In this document: positions 22,576 to 33,839 of the stretch, in pieces | Numbering within the stretch: the first letter of the stretch is position 1 | Layout of the letters: each line of letters begins with the position of its first letter | Assembly (NCBI GenBank): GCA_036971475.1 | Contig: JBAIZL010000001.1 | Location: 216,952,444 to 217,016,443 of the forward strand | DNA length: 64,000 nt | Direction of reading: 5' to 3' | DNA from: Prosapia bicincta | Lineage: Eukaryota; Arthropoda; Insecta; Hemiptera; Cercopidae | Translations under genes and position numbers: made by a program | Notes under the pieces: generated by a model | The model's input: the letters and a program-made list of their open reading frames with translations, nothing else | What the model was told of the DNA's origin: nothing | Database searches by the model: none

Positions 22576-24507
22576 AGGTATTTATATTTTCTTATCTCTG
22601 CAACACACTATTAATATTTTTTTGTTTTGTGTGTAAACAATAAACAACAAACCACATTTTCATGTTTCGTTTGTCCACATAATAAGCTGACTGGCGAGTA
22701 AAGTGTTTTGGCGCTTATCACAAAGAGTTTATTGATTTGTGAGTTTATAATTATTTTGTATATAAAACGGAAGGTTAAACATATTCTCTGTCTGATAAGT
22801 AATCTTCAGATACGACAAAAAATACTACACAAGATTTCATAACAAGCAAAAGTTTAGAACTTTTTAATTTACTTTTTAAGGAATTTAAGTTGTAATTTAC
22901 TTTATAGTAAGTATGAATTTATCTAAGTGTACCAATGTTTGTACTTAACTTCAACCAAGACCGTTTTTGTAAGAATTATTATACAACACATTTAGTCAAT
23001 ATTTCTGACTTATTGTTTAGCTTTTGTAAAATTTTGAAAACAATAGTGAAAATCAATATAATACGTCATTAAAAATTATTTATTTTATTGTGAAAGTATA
23101 TAAAGATATATTCCTCCAACGAACTAATTTGTTTGATTGGAATAACCAACTCAATTTCACTAAAATTGTTAAGAAATATGTGTGCCGGGTCGTAAATCCT
23201 GACAAAAAGTTTTAAAAATAACATCATGTTTATATTAATGTCGGCATTTATCTATCAAACAAACACCATTGTAATTATATCTGTAAGTAGTGTGAAACTT
23301 GTTGTTTAACACTGTGCATTCATTATTAAAAAATAACCAACACCGGTTGAGTAGTACGAATAAACATAAAACGTTACTAGACAACAATGTAGCCCGACAG
23401 TATTCGGTTCAGCCTAATGCGCCTAATGCAGCCAATTGGCCCGACGTGGCAGCTAGTGTTTAAGCTAAAAGGAAATGTAATTTAGAAATATTTCTTTTAA
23501 AATTTAGAAAATTCTTTAAAATCAGGTAATTTACATTTCCATTCAGTTCATCAATGAAAGATATGTCAATTGTACCTTGCCTTAGATCGCGTTCACTATC
23601 CCGTTACTGTCTAAAATTCGCATATTTCGTATTGATTCGTTTCCCGAAGTGTCTTTAAGCATTATATCTATAACGTAATATCTCTAATAATAAAATTTAA
23701 ATAAACTAAATAACTGAAAGATAAATTTAAAGCAAAAAAACAACAAACTCAAAGCCTAAATAAAAGTTACACAAACTACAAACTAAATATACAAAATGTT
23801 GGATAGATAAAAATTAGAGTAAATAACAACAAACTTGAAACTCAAACAACACACACTAATAAAACACTCATTATCTGACCAAACCAACATTTGAGAAATA
23901 AATGTCTGATAGCTCTCGGTTGTCACACTTAATCAAATTGAATGTGTTAATAGAATATAGCTTGACTGTGAAAAACAACAAAATTACCCTTACAAAATGA
24001 ACCCTTAGAAAATCCAGACTGCGTAGATTGCAATGTTTTAAAAAAATTAGCACTGCCAATGATGACAGATCTCAATACCATAAGCAAGCTGCTCACTACT
24101 GACTATCGCTCATTCATTAATGAATAACAAAACTAACAATATACATATAAGTATTTAGGGAGCCACCACATTATTCAAAAATATTTTGAAAGAGTGGGTC
24201 TGTCTTACCAATAACAATGGATTACTAATAACCTAAAAACTATACAAATATAAGAAAAATTATTTTTATAATAAAAACAAGTGATATAAAACATTTTTTT
24301 TAAAGTAAAATCCTACTGAGGTCAAACAAGGAAAAAATTTATCTTTGTTTGCTTATTTTATTCGTTTCATTCATTTTTAACCTTACAGCAATTTATAATA
24401 TTTTGTGGTAACCATGGCAACAGTTTAAGGATGTACAATGGAGGTTTTGAGGACAACCAAATGGGGGGAAAAATTAATATACGTATATGAGAAATTCATT
24501 TCTAGGT
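22576..24507. other. UBR5 intron remainder
   Basis: 1.9 kb of AT-rich sequence. No gene or paired repeat was recognised. Poorly conserved hAT-like GATGGGTCGATT sequence lies further left, near 22113, without a partner end. Confidence 0.45.
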
Positions 24508-24730
24508 ATTGGAAAGTTGCCCCAGTGCCAAAGCACGCTAGACTTTGAACATGAAGATTCATAGTTCAAATCCAGACAGACCCCCAAATTTTTATAATTT
24601 AATTATTGAATAATTATTTGAATAAACTTTATTAACATCAATTGTCATCCACTAAAGCTTTAAAAATATGTATTTGTACTCGATTGGATGAATAAAAACA
24701 TATTTTATTAATGAGCTAGTAGAAGGAGTC
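24508..24730 (+). repeat. SINE-like repeat, copy 2
   Basis: Head with A-box-like TTGCCCCAGTGCC and B-box-like ATAGTTCAAATCC, then the same body as copy 1. The tail is cut at GTAGAAGGAG by the left end of the piggyBac element. Confidence 0.65.
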
Positions 24731-25779
24731 TCCTTAGCACTCGACTGTTGGGGAAGCCCCACTTAGCGTATATTGCAGTTTACTCGTATGTGGGGAGGTC
24801 ACCCGCCATGATTTTCAAATACCTATAACTCGTCTGCGGCGTAGCCCCTGACATTCTATCTTTTACCGTTTGGTGCTACAATCTATTGACAATAATTTGA
24901 ACTAAGTGGAAAATGTTTACGAAAATGTGAGTCATCACAAAATCTAATTTGCCGCTACATTGTAAGCTGCAAGTAGGTTACAGTTTTGCCAGTTATTTGT
25001 TTACTCGTAGTTTGCAGTGGCTTCACTTGCAATTAGTGATTCTGAAATTCCTGATCTTTTACTAGATCCTGATTTATTAGAATGTAGTTCAGTTTCATAA
25101 ACAAAATAACTAAACCAACAGGTATTTGTAAATATAACCAGTTTATGTGTGGTGTAGATTTAGCTGTTCAATATAATGAACCGTGCAGTTTTACGAGACG
25201 AACAAATAAATGTGGAGGAAAATGTTTTTCTGGCTATTAGATGTAGCTATAGTAAACAGTTTTATCATCTATAATAACAAAAAAAAGTAAAGGAGAGAAA
25301 ATCCTGTTAAAGAAAAATGGTTTTGCCAAACTTGGTGAGGGAACTCGTTTGTGATATCAGGAATAACCAGTGTAGTAAGAGGGGTCAGCCATCAACTACT
25401 GACAAGGAGGAGAGACTGAATGTGAGATTACATTTAATTTATTCCAATGATAAAAGTAACTCTAAGGATTGTGCAGTTTGCAGTAACAGGAAGATAAAAG
25501 GAGGCAAAGGGAAACAGTTTTTTACTGCACAACATGCAGCAGAAAACCAGGACTTTATCGGGGAAACTGTTTTGAAAAATATACTCTGCAAAACTATATA
25601 TAAGATAATAAAATCATATACATACTTTATTAGTAAATACAAATAGCTTAGTTTACTAAAATAATGTAAGAGAAAACAGTTTCCCATAAACAATAATGCA
25701 ACTTGCAGGTGAGGTATTTGTCTCAATTTAATTACAAATGGGGAAGCAAAGCATGCTAAAAAAATTCGAGTGCTAAGGG
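24731..25779 (+). mobile_element. Internally deleted piggyBac transposon
   Basis: The ends are inverted copies (CCTTAGCACTCGA at 24732 and TCGAGTGCTAAGGG ending 25779). TTAA follows on the right (25780-25783); the left TTAA is lost. At 1049 bp it is under half an autonomous element. It holds pieces of both ends of a piggyBac transposase with the middle missing. Confidence 0.85.
25020..25600 (+). pseudogene. piggyBac transposase remnant
   Basis: N-terminal acidic start (ASLAISDSEIPDLLLDPDLL; the initiator reads GTG). C-terminal pieces then follow directly: YNQFMCGVDLAVQYNEPCSF (the NKYMGGVDRADQ box), TRRTNKC, LVRELVCDIRNNQCSKRGQP, and the Cys-rich end CAVCSNRK, then YCTTCSRKPGLYRGNCFEKY in another frame. 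Several stops. The DDD catalytic middle is deleted. Confidence 0.85.
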
Positions 25780-25783
25780 TTAA

Positions 25784-26004
25784 TAATAAGGTTAAAATAA
25801 CAGTTTCTATAATGGCACCCATTTAATGAAAAATATAGCAAAGTTCATTTCAGTGATCTGTTATAACTAGGCAATATGCATTATTGCAGGGATATTGTGT
25901 ATATGTAGACAACATAATTTAGAATTGTAAAATAAATCTTATCGTGCAAAATGTTTGTCCTTAGAAACTATGTTCAGAATATTTGTGCTTTATGCTTTGC
26001 GTAC
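25784..26004. other. UBR5 intron remainder
   Basis: Short unremarkable intron end before exon 13. Confidence 0.5.
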
Positions 26005-26118
26005 CTGTATCAGTTTCTTTATTTGAAGTTGGTGTGCACATAGAAACACAAGTGTGTAGAACATTTCTATTGCCGTCACAACGTTCATGTAAAACTGCCT
26101 GCACCAATTCACTGTTCT
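26005..26118 (-). CDS. UBR5: UBR5 exon 13
   Basis: Residues 915-952. It encodes [20 protein letters not shown] and PTSNKETDT, matching the SHRCDGNRNILHACV and FPTSNKET blocks of UBR5. It ends in phase 1 at ACAG|GTACGC. A 7.6 kb transposon-rich intron follows. Confidence 0.92.
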
Positions 26119-26670
26119 CTAAACAAACATAATAAACCTGTTAACAACACTGACCAGCCTAAACATTGGTTAAAAGAACTACTTAGAAAATTTTAGATTA
26201 ATTTAAACTAAGGAGAATAAAGAAAGCAAATATCAAAACTGTATTAAAAAGGTATTACATAGATACTTGGGAAGAATCCGACTCACGCTTATGTTTGTAT
26301 AAAGGGCAGTTTAATAAAAAATAAACACGATATCAGAAATGTTTACTTTGTGTCAATAGCATAACTTCAATACGGATAAAGATGACAGGAGTCTGAAACT
26401 AAAATGAAAGATAGAAAAGCCAGATGTATTATAAAGGAAACATCTTGATAAGCACAAATCAATAAGAAACCTACTATAACTACTCTTGGCTTGATAAACT
26501 AAACCTGCCATACTGAAAAACATATTTTGAAATCTTATTGTTGTAATTAGATTAAACTCTTGGGAGATGTTTTGGCAGCTAAGAAATAATGTATGTAATA
26601 TAATTAATATTTAGATTTGTCGTTAGTATTAAATTACAGTTAAAGTCAAAGGGTGTAAAACATAACTTAC
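26119..26670. other. UBR5 intron 12
   Basis: 552 bp of AT-rich sequence with nothing recognised. Confidence 0.6.
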
Positions 26671-26953
26671 TCGGTTCTTGTTCCAGTTGTAAAAGGACTT
26701 GCCTCACTCCTTCAATATCACAACGCAATACTTTCGACATCAATAGCTGATGATTCAAAGCCAAGATAATAAGAGCTACTTGGTTCTTCAATGCAGGAGC
26801 TGAGACACTGGTTAGGGCATGCACCCCTGCTCCTATACATCGAATAGGAGGAAGGTCCAACCATTGGGCATCTCTAATAGAATCCACGCTGTCTTTGGCT
26901 AAAGGACATAGAGTGGAATTGCCATCCCTGAGTAGCAGTACACTATCGTTACT
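26671..26953 (-). CDS. UBR5: UBR5 exon 12 (end of RCC1-like region)
   Basis: Residues 821-914. It encodes [38 protein letters not shown] and [19 protein letters not shown], close to the DPDWLDLPPISSLGMGVH block of vertebrate UBR5. Phase 0 to phase 1, donor A|GTAAGT. Confidence 0.94.
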
Positions 26954-26981
26954 CTGTAAAAAATAATTTCTTCTATTTTAA

Positions 26982-27130
26982 CACATTGACTGCCAACAAG
27001 TTATCCAATAGCACCCAAACATTTTTGTTGTACTATTTATTTAAATAATGACAAAACATAATAATATTTTGTTTTCTAGTGTGTCACAAAATGCCAATTA
27101 TATAGCACAAAGTTATGTACAGCAAAATGT
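26982..27130 (+). repeat. Part copy of the piggyBac-type element at 7723
   Basis: Next to TTAA (26978-26981). ACATTGACTGCCAACAAG and the following stretch with TATTTAAATAATGACAAAAC match the left end of the 7723-8719 element. No right end was found. Confidence 0.6.
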
Positions 27131-27344
27131 CAACAATCTGGATCATTTTACCTGAAACAACTTCCAGTTCATCAAACTACCGATATGTTTAATAGGAATC
27201 AGTATTATAATAAATAAAGTATACGTTTATGTAAAAAACTTGCTATAATTGTTTTTAAACAAATTTAATAGAAATGGAAGTACAGTGGATAAACAGAGTG
27301 GCTACACAGATATAATTTTCAAATTCTTCTATGTTTTCCAATCC

Positions 27345-28310
27345 AAATAAAGTAGAAGCAATAAAAAACTATCCTATGAAGACTGAGGAAATTTAAGTTT
27401 TTTTAGATCTAGTAGGTTATTATAAGAAATGTATAAATAATTTTCCTAATACAATTAAACCTTTTACCAACTGTTGAAAAGAGGGTCCCAAGGTTAACAT
27501 TGATGACTAAAGTTACTTAAATGAATCCTTTCTTCATTAGTTTATGACTATCTGAACTTTAATTTATTTTGTAAATTTGTCAAAACTTATTGAGACAGAA
27601 CGTTTTTGATAGCTCGGTGGCTATCTTCATCAATGACTAAATTTTTTGCTTGGAGTTGTTGTTAGTTTAAGGCATGGCGGTTTTAAAGGCAGGTTTTTTA
27701 TAGTGTCAAAGAGTATGTGTGATTTGTATTGGGTTTCTTCGTTTAATATGTTTGTAAATATTGTATTGTTATAGTGTGTTGAGATGTGGTCCTTTTTTGT
27801 TCATGTGTAAGATTTCAAGGTAATGGTTAATGTCTGTGTATTTGTATCCTGTTTCTTTTATGTGACTGGTTAATGCTGAGTCAGTGTTCTGTTTGGGTGG
27901 ATTACAAAATTCAAGAATCACTTAAATATTTTGAAATTTGTAAACAAATACTATCAAATAAACCTGTGCGACAATACCCAGATTTTGTAAAAGATTTAAT
28001 ACAACTAGTGATGTCAGTAACTTTGCAAATAGAGCAAAAGGTAAATACTAATGCCCTATGCCAGTCGAACGTTAAATTATAGTGCAACTATAATTATTGA
28101 CGTCTTAACTATACAGAAAGAACTATTTGCTACAGTGTGGGCAACAAAATATTTCAGACATTACCTAAACAAGAAGAAAATTAAAAATCTTTTCTAAACA
28201 CAAACCTTTACAATGGCTGTTTTCTATTAAAGAACCAATTTCAAAATTCTTTGGTAGAGGCTCAAGTTGAAAGAATAGTGTTCTTGTATATCTTTTGTAA
28301 GATTAAAGAT
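27345..28310 (+). pseudogene. Ty3/gypsy reverse transcriptase/RNase H fragment
   Basis: The first piece (27345-27505) reads KVEAIKNYPMKTEE, VFLDLVGYYKKCINNFPNTI and KPFT, the thumb region after the gypsy RT. The second (27896-28310) reads IQESLKYFEICKQIL, VRQYPDFVKDL and, in another frame, the YNY/LNYTE, ATVWATKYFRHYLNK and KPLQWLFSIKEPISK boxes of the RNase H region. A Penelope 3' end separates the two. No LTRs were found. Confidence 0.8.
27530..27895 (-). mobile_element. 5'-truncated Penelope-like 3' end, inserted in the gypsy fragment
   Basis: Minus-strand reading HIKETGYKYTDINHYLEILH, MNKKGPHLNTL, IYKHIK and then IATELSKTFCLNKF is the C-terminal tail of a Penelope-like protein and its 3' end. 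The terminal part is shared with 53278-53395. It splits an otherwise continuous gypsy reading order. Confidence 0.72.
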
Positions 28311-28348
28311 TAGACTATTACCAAGGTAAGTTTATATCTTGATTATTA

Positions 28349-28574
28349 AGTTATTATTATTACTTGTAAATAATTTTTCCACCACTAAGTGCAATAATTT
28401 TACCTTATGTGATGAGGCACCTTTCGGTCTACAGATCTATGTAGACCGAAAGTGTTCTGTGAAGGTGCCTCATCACATTAAGGTAAAATTATTGCACTTA
28501 GTGGTGGAAAAATTATTTACAAGTAATAATAATAACTCATAAGTCAGTGCAACGGAAAAATAATGGACAACGAA
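28349..28574. mobile_element. Fold-back element with 15-bp target duplication
   Basis: A perfect 15-bp direct repeat ATATCTTGATTATTA flanks it (28334-28348 and 28575-28589). The arms (about 28349-28440 and 28455-28543) are near-perfect inverted copies. The right flank inside the element (28544-28574) is unpaired, as in the 4320-4600 element. No coding sequence. Confidence 0.82.
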
Positions 28575-28600
28575 ATATCTTGATTATTATATATATATAT

Positions 28601-28970
28601 ATAGATTTTTTGGACTAGGAGACTGACAGACTTACCTTGGTAAGAGTCCACTCTGTAGTCTTGAAATAGAAACACATAAAAGCACTTAAACAATGATATA
28701 TTTCAACCACACAGTGGTCTTTGTCAATCGAAGAGAAAACACAAAAATAAATATGAGAGAATGAAATAAATATTTATTTATTTCTTTATTTATTTATTTT
28801 ATTTCATTCTCTCATATTTCTTTTTGTGTTTTCTCTTCGATTGACAAAGACCACTGTGTGGTTGAAATATATCATTGTTTAAGTGCTTTTATGTGTTTCT
28901 ATTTCAAGACTACAGAGTGGACTCTTACCAAGGTAAGTCTGTCAGTCTCCTAGTCCAAAAAATCTAAATA
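28601..28970. mobile_element. Large hairpin element (about 175-bp arms)
   Basis: The arms 28601-28775 and 28796-28970 are near-perfect inverted copies; the centre is a TTTA-rich spacer. Both sides abut or lie close to (AT)n. A single arm of the same family sits at 41869-41990, again next to (AT)n. The arm holds GACCAC-UGU-GUGGUY-GAAA-UAUAUC, which looks like the 3' half of a hammerhead, but the CUGAUGA part is not intact. Confidence 0.8.
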
Positions 28971-28993
28971 ATCTTTACCAACCAAAACTAACC

Positions 28994-28996
<3 letters not shown>

Positions 28997-29067
<71 letters not shown>
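28997..29067 (+). repeat. (AT)n microsatellite
   Basis: About 35 AT units, 30 bp from the donor of UBR5 exon 11. Confidence 0.97.
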
Positions 29068-29069
<2 letters not shown>

Positions 29070-29097
29070 GCATACATAAAGTATTATTACTACTTAC

Positions 29098-29252
29098 ATC
29101 TCCTGTACTAGTCAAGCAAATATTCTGAGGCTCAAGACCAAGAAAAGAACTCGTTTCTGAAGGAAATGGCGAGTCTTGTTCAATCCGTCCACTGGTTACA
29201 TTATACAATACATAACTCAATTTGGAGCCAGATTTTACGATGGTATGAATTC
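29098..29252 (-). CDS. UBR5: UBR5 exon 11
   Basis: Residues 769-820. It encodes GIHTIVKSGSKLSYVLYN, GRIEQDSPFPSETSSFLGLE and LTSTGD, matching the FPTSSIAFLG block of UBR5. Donor GAT|GTAAGT, phase 0. A long (AT)n run lies about 30 bp downstream of the donor. Confidence 0.92.
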
Positions 29253-29337
29253 CTAAAAAATGAAAACAGTAATTATTTTATAACAATATCTAAAAAAACA
29301 TTGAAACTGTATCTACACATTCAAAATATCTACATAC

Positions 29338-29452
29338 CTTGCCCATCAACAGCAACTGTAAGTATATGGCCATTACTTTCTGATATACTGATACGTCTGG
29401 GTGTTTTTTGGAAACAATCTGGGGCTCTAGATGTGGTATTAGTTTTTAGTAC
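29338..29452 (-). CDS. UBR5: UBR5 exon 10
   Basis: Residues 731-768. It encodes VLKTNTTSRAPDCFQKTPRR and NGHILTVAVDGQ, aligned with the PDCFQRTPKK block of UBR5. Acceptor TATAG|GTA (phase 0), donor G|GTATGT (phase 1). The intron to exon 11 is only 85 bp. Confidence 0.92.
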
Positions 29453-30296
29453 CTATAATAAAAAGAGTAATTTTTATCTTTATTTTAACTAAGCACATTA
29501 GAAAGTTAAATTAGATGGATAGGTTAGTACGGCAACATTTTTTTTTATGAAGGTTAATTTTTTGTACTGTCCCGCATTTTTAGCTAAATGTAATCAAATT
29601 TGATAGAATTATTCTGATGAGATTTTTTCTTTAGAACTTACCCATGTAATTTTTAAAATAATTTACCATTCCTGTATTCCTTACCTTTTTTTAAAAAAAA
29701 ATACACAATTTAAATTAAATATATCAGAATTTAAACAGTTTAAAATTTTGAATCATATACAACTAGAACGAATTATAAAATAACATGAATAATTTACAAA
29801 AATAACAACACTTATCTTTTGACAATTCATTAACAATGTATATCTCATAAAAATACAATCAACTAACTTAAAGTGATCTAAAATTCATTTAACCCTTTTA
29901 GTGTCATGGTTTTCCAGCAATTCACTTCCCAGAAATGCCACAGATCTTAGGCAAATATTTACAATGTTTTCCTAAATTGTAAGTAAAATTTTGGTTTTTT
30001 ACAATAGTTAAATAATGTTTCCTGTTTATTTTAGTGGCAAACTATATATATATAAAACATTTAAATGTACTTGTTAATGTTGTCGTTTTTTATTATACCA
30101 AATAGATATACGATTAGCGTTGACACGCCGTATCAATTATCCATAAAATTAGTGGACATTTTGTTTCCAAATTTAAATTTTCCAAACCATGTGTCTAAAA
30201 ACACATATTTATAAAACAAATATTTCTGTAGAAGTTTAGTGCATGCTTTATGGTAATTATAACTGATTTATTAAACAGTAATTTAAATATACTGAC
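29453..30296. other. UBR5 intron 9, nothing recognised
   Basis: AT-rich. A TTTAACCCTTTTAGTGTCATGG stretch at about 29890 may be a lone piggyBac-type end. Confidence 0.5.
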
Positions 30297-30880
30297 CTGT
30301 AAATCATCTTTTCTTAACAATCGACAGTCTTGTAATAAGCTAATTGTGTCATCGTTTGACACTTCCTTACTATCCTTTGATGAATCCTTTGCTGCACTAG
30401 TAGAATTAGCAAACTTTACTGCAGCATAAGCCCCATCTACTTTCAGAACTCGACCGACTGGAACACTTTTTACATCTTCTACAAATATTACATCTCTCAA
30501 TGGCCACTCTTCTTCATCTTTCTTTTCCGTATCATCTCCCTTCACAGTGACTCTCTTGGCACGTTTGTGGGACGTGGAGCCAGTGTCGCTACAAGTAGAT
30601 GATGCCGGGGATGGAGGAGGAGGCATGTCTATTCGGTCAGCAGTTTCTTTATGACTATGTCCGACTTTACTCGGTGGTATCGCAGCAGAACTGGTTGAAC
30701 TAGGTCCTGGAGTTATGCCTAAAAGATTTTCTAAACCTGATGTTACGCCTCGAAGAGATACAGTGCTAGACGAAGGAGGTGCAGGTGTTTGCAACAGTTT
30801 GAATCTACAAGCATCGCTGAGGTTCCAAGCAGCCATTTGTAACTGACCTACTTTAGGCACTCCTCCAGATATTGTAAAAC
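30297..30880 (-). CDS. UBR5: UBR5 exon 9 (largest exon found)
   Basis: Residues 536-730. It starts GFTISGGVPKVGQLQMAAWN and carries MPPPPSPASSTCSDTGS. A basic KRAKR stretch, a possible nuclear localisation signal, follows, then WPLRDVIFVEDVKSVPVGRV and VDGAYAAVKF, and the exon ends CRLLRKDDLQ. All are signature UBR5 blocks. The BEL retrotransposon sits in the intron just upstream. Confidence 0.95.
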
Positions 30881-31755
30881 CTAAAATTAATACAAATATA
30901 GTGACATAAAAATTTAAAACTCTAAAGGAAGCAAAGTTTATCGAAATGATTAAATCTATAAGATTCTTTAATATAATGAGATGTACTTTTATTTGAATGA
31001 AAACATTTTTATAGCAAAACATTCTGATAAGTTCAAAATCCTGTTTTAATATTCAAGCATGCATAATACATTGATACTACAATATACTATCAAACCAATA
31101 CTGTCTTAGATCGAGTAGTAGTTTTTGTACTTAATCATCAGTAATTTAATGCTAACAATAAAAAAATCAGACATCTTAATAAAATAATGAACATAGTTAT
31201 CAATGTTGCAATAGATTTTGCAAATTCATCCAGGTACCTAATTCCTTCCTTTCCTGATTTGAAACAGGTGTTTTCAGCTTTCAAGGAACAATATATTTTC
31301 CTGACAATGTTTTGGATTTCATGATACAGTAAAACTCCAAAAACCTAATATTGTTTGTACTCACCACTGTTTAAAGGTGCTCACTATTCAGAGATGTCAA
31401 TAATCAAAAAAATATGGCTTAAAATTATATAAAAACGCTAAGAACAATGAATGCAGTTTCAATCCTTTATCGAAAAGTTATTATAAAAAAAGGGGAAATT
31501 TGACAAAAATTGGTAAATAGGTAAATTTGAGTTTTAACATACTAACTGCTTTGACCTATACTCAGAATTTTTATTATAAAGCTCTGATTTTTAATTGCTG
31601 AAATGGTTATTAAAAGAAATTGTAATAAGTGGTTACAAATAATTGCAAATTATATTTTACACTATTGCGTTATGTTTTTTTGGAATATAGATAGTGAATA
31701 ATGATTAGTAAGACTCTGAAATGTATGGAAAAACATGGTATGTTTACAGTATTAG
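30881..31755. other. UBR5 intron 8, part left of the BEL element
   Basis: No gene. A lone Tigger-type end (TACAGTAAAACTCCAAAAACC) lies near 31327. Confidence 0.5.
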
Positions 31756-32105
31756 TGTTGGGTAAATCCTTTCCTATTTCTTCATTTTTCCTCAAATACA
31801 ACATTGTGAGTGAGGAACAATTATTTCTATTATAATTAATTTTTTATCTACATTTTTACTACGATTGGAGCGCTGTCTCTACTCATCTTGCGGCCGAACG
31901 TAGTACTACAATCAGTTACAGTTGTGACAGACAACCGTCTACAAGTAAGTGAACTTTCCCACTAACTCTTTTAGATTTCATAGCTAACCTTGCCTTAGCA
32001 TCCTACATTCTATTTTGGGGTATATTAGCGTCAAATACTATTATTTCGTTAATATAATTATAGCAACAGTTTGTCACTAACTTTTACTTAATTATTGCAC
32101 AAACA
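31756..32105 (+). repeat. 5' LTR of the BEL element
   Basis: Begins TGTTGGGTAAATCC and ends ATTGCACAAACA (TG...CA). It is 350 bp, 98% identical to the 3' LTR. Confidence 0.95.
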
Positions 32106-32108
32106 TTT

Positions 32109-32126
32109 TGGTCCTCCCAGGCCGGA
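32109..32126 (+). other. Primer binding site of the BEL element
   Basis: TGGTCCTCCCAGGCCGGA, three bases after the LTR, would pair with a tRNA 3' end ending in CCA. The tRNA was not identified. Confidence 0.7.
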
Positions 32127-32465
32127 TAAACCTGTCCGTGAGTGTTTTTAAAGGTGTTCAAGTTTTGAAATGTGTTTATAATCTGTTGAAATACTGCTTC
32201 AAAATATATTCGAATATTTAAAATTTATATGTTTTTTTTCTTAAGTTATATAACTCTACATTAAGTTATAAAACTGTACATTATAAAGCTTAATACAGTC
32301 CACTGTAGGTTAGTTAATAATCTAATCTTTGCAATGTTTGTTTAGGCGAAAGCCGCATTCTATTATAGCAAAGCTTAGGCCTATTCGCTTTAAATGTTCA
32401 AGTCTACTTAGTGAATTATTTAAAGAAAACTTTAATATTTTCTATGCTGTAAATTGTATATAATT

Positions 32466-33821
32466 ATGAATAAACTAGAAAATCATTTAAAATTACTAAT
32501 AGCTAGGAGAGAAAAGCTATATCGCCATATCCAAATTCTGTATGATCTTTCTAAAGAAATCTCAGATCTAACTAAGTTAGAACAATTTAAAGCTAGATAT
32601 AATAATATAGGCGACTCATATACACAATTTGAAGCCGTTCAAGAGGAAATAATAGCAACGTCATTACAAATTGATCCTGAAAAACAATACGAAACCGTTC
32701 AAACAGCCGAAGCCTTTGACGAGTTGTATTTTAAAATACAAGTAGTCTATAATAGAATTAGTTCTGTGGAACAATCCTCTGTTGACAGTAGGAGTAAGGA
32801 TAAAACTTCTAGTGGGCCTCATTTACCAGAAATTGCCTTGCCAAAGTTTGACGGATCTTACAATGAATGGAAACCATTTTACGATAATTTTCGCGTTCTC
32901 ATACATGAAAATACGTCACTCAGTGACATTGAAAAGTTTCACTATTTACTCTCTGCACTTTCTGGTTCTGCGTTGAGCATTGCTCGCAGCCTTCCTATAT
33001 CAGAGAAGAATTATTGCATTGTTTGGAAATCCTTAGTAGACAAATATCAAAACAGGCGTGTGCTAGGAATATCCTTATGAAACACACTCCTTAGTTGTAC
33101 TCCACAGCATAATGAGTCAGCTTCGACTTTAAATTATTTTTTAAGAAAGTTTTATGAACCGGTTATTGCACTTAAGGCACTGAGTATTCCGGACCTTGCT
33201 GATTTTTTGTTTATGTATATTGCTTTGAGAAATTTACCAGTTGCTACATGCAAGCAGTTTGAATTACAGAACGTTGATTCCGAAATATCTAAGTTTGATG
33301 ATTTAGTGAAATTCTTACAAAACCATGCACGTATATTAGAAATATCTCAAGATAACGATATACACCCAGCTCATAAGCGAGTTAATAGGAACCCTGCTCT
33401 GAAAACTGTTACATCTTCAAAGCGAGGGTCCGCTGTTAAAAATCTTATTCCATTTTCAAATAGAGTCCTGGTCACTTCCTCTACTGATTCATCTAAACTT
33501 TGTCCATGCTGCAAACTACTTCATACTATATTCAAATGTCCTGAATTCCAACATATGAGCCCTGATCAACGTAAAGATTTAGTTAAAGCCAATAAACTAT
33601 GTTTTAATTGTCTGAAAGGTATACATAGCGTGTCTCGTTGTCTGTCCAAGACAAATTGTTTAGCTTGCGGCCAACGACACCACACATACCTTCATTTAGA
33701 ACATACTCAGCCTATTGTGAAAGATTCATGCAGCACTTTGGTTCATGTTGCATCACCTCAATCCAATCCTTCTCTTCAGTCGGTTAAGGATTCAATTACT
33801 AACCCTACCTCTCTAGCTTAG
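32466..33821 (+). pseudogene. BEL gag, one frameshift
   Basis: Starts MNKLENHLKLLIARREKLYR, a coiled N-terminus. LPKFDGSYNEWKPFYDNF (the BEL gag box) and FHYLLSALSGSA follow. The frame stops at 33080 and continues in another frame (YFLRKFYEPVIALKAL, IALRNLPVATCKQFELQN). It ends with three Cys/His knuckles (CPCCKLLHTIFKCPEF, CFNCLKGIHSVSRC, CLACGQRHHTYLH). A single small indel near 33075-33110 separates the halves. Confidence 0.88.
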
Positions 33822-33839
33822 TCCAAGATTCACAGCAGC

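Noticed and set aside
27590..27640. Hammerhead-like sequence in the Penelope 3' ends at 27590-27640 and 53325-53370 (UGAUGA ... GAAAA)
   Set aside because: Helix II pairs in one copy only, and the bases flanking the core do not form stem I in either. C3 or G12 is also changed in the first copy. Not enough for a ribozyme call.
28349..28574. Hammerhead in the 28349-28574 fold-back (UGUGAUGA ... CCGAAA)
   Set aside because: C3 of the core is G, and no short helix III with UH17 could be placed.
28993..29220. Open frame with a poly Tyr-Ile tail
   Set aside because: It is UBR5 exon 11 read through its donor into (AT)n.
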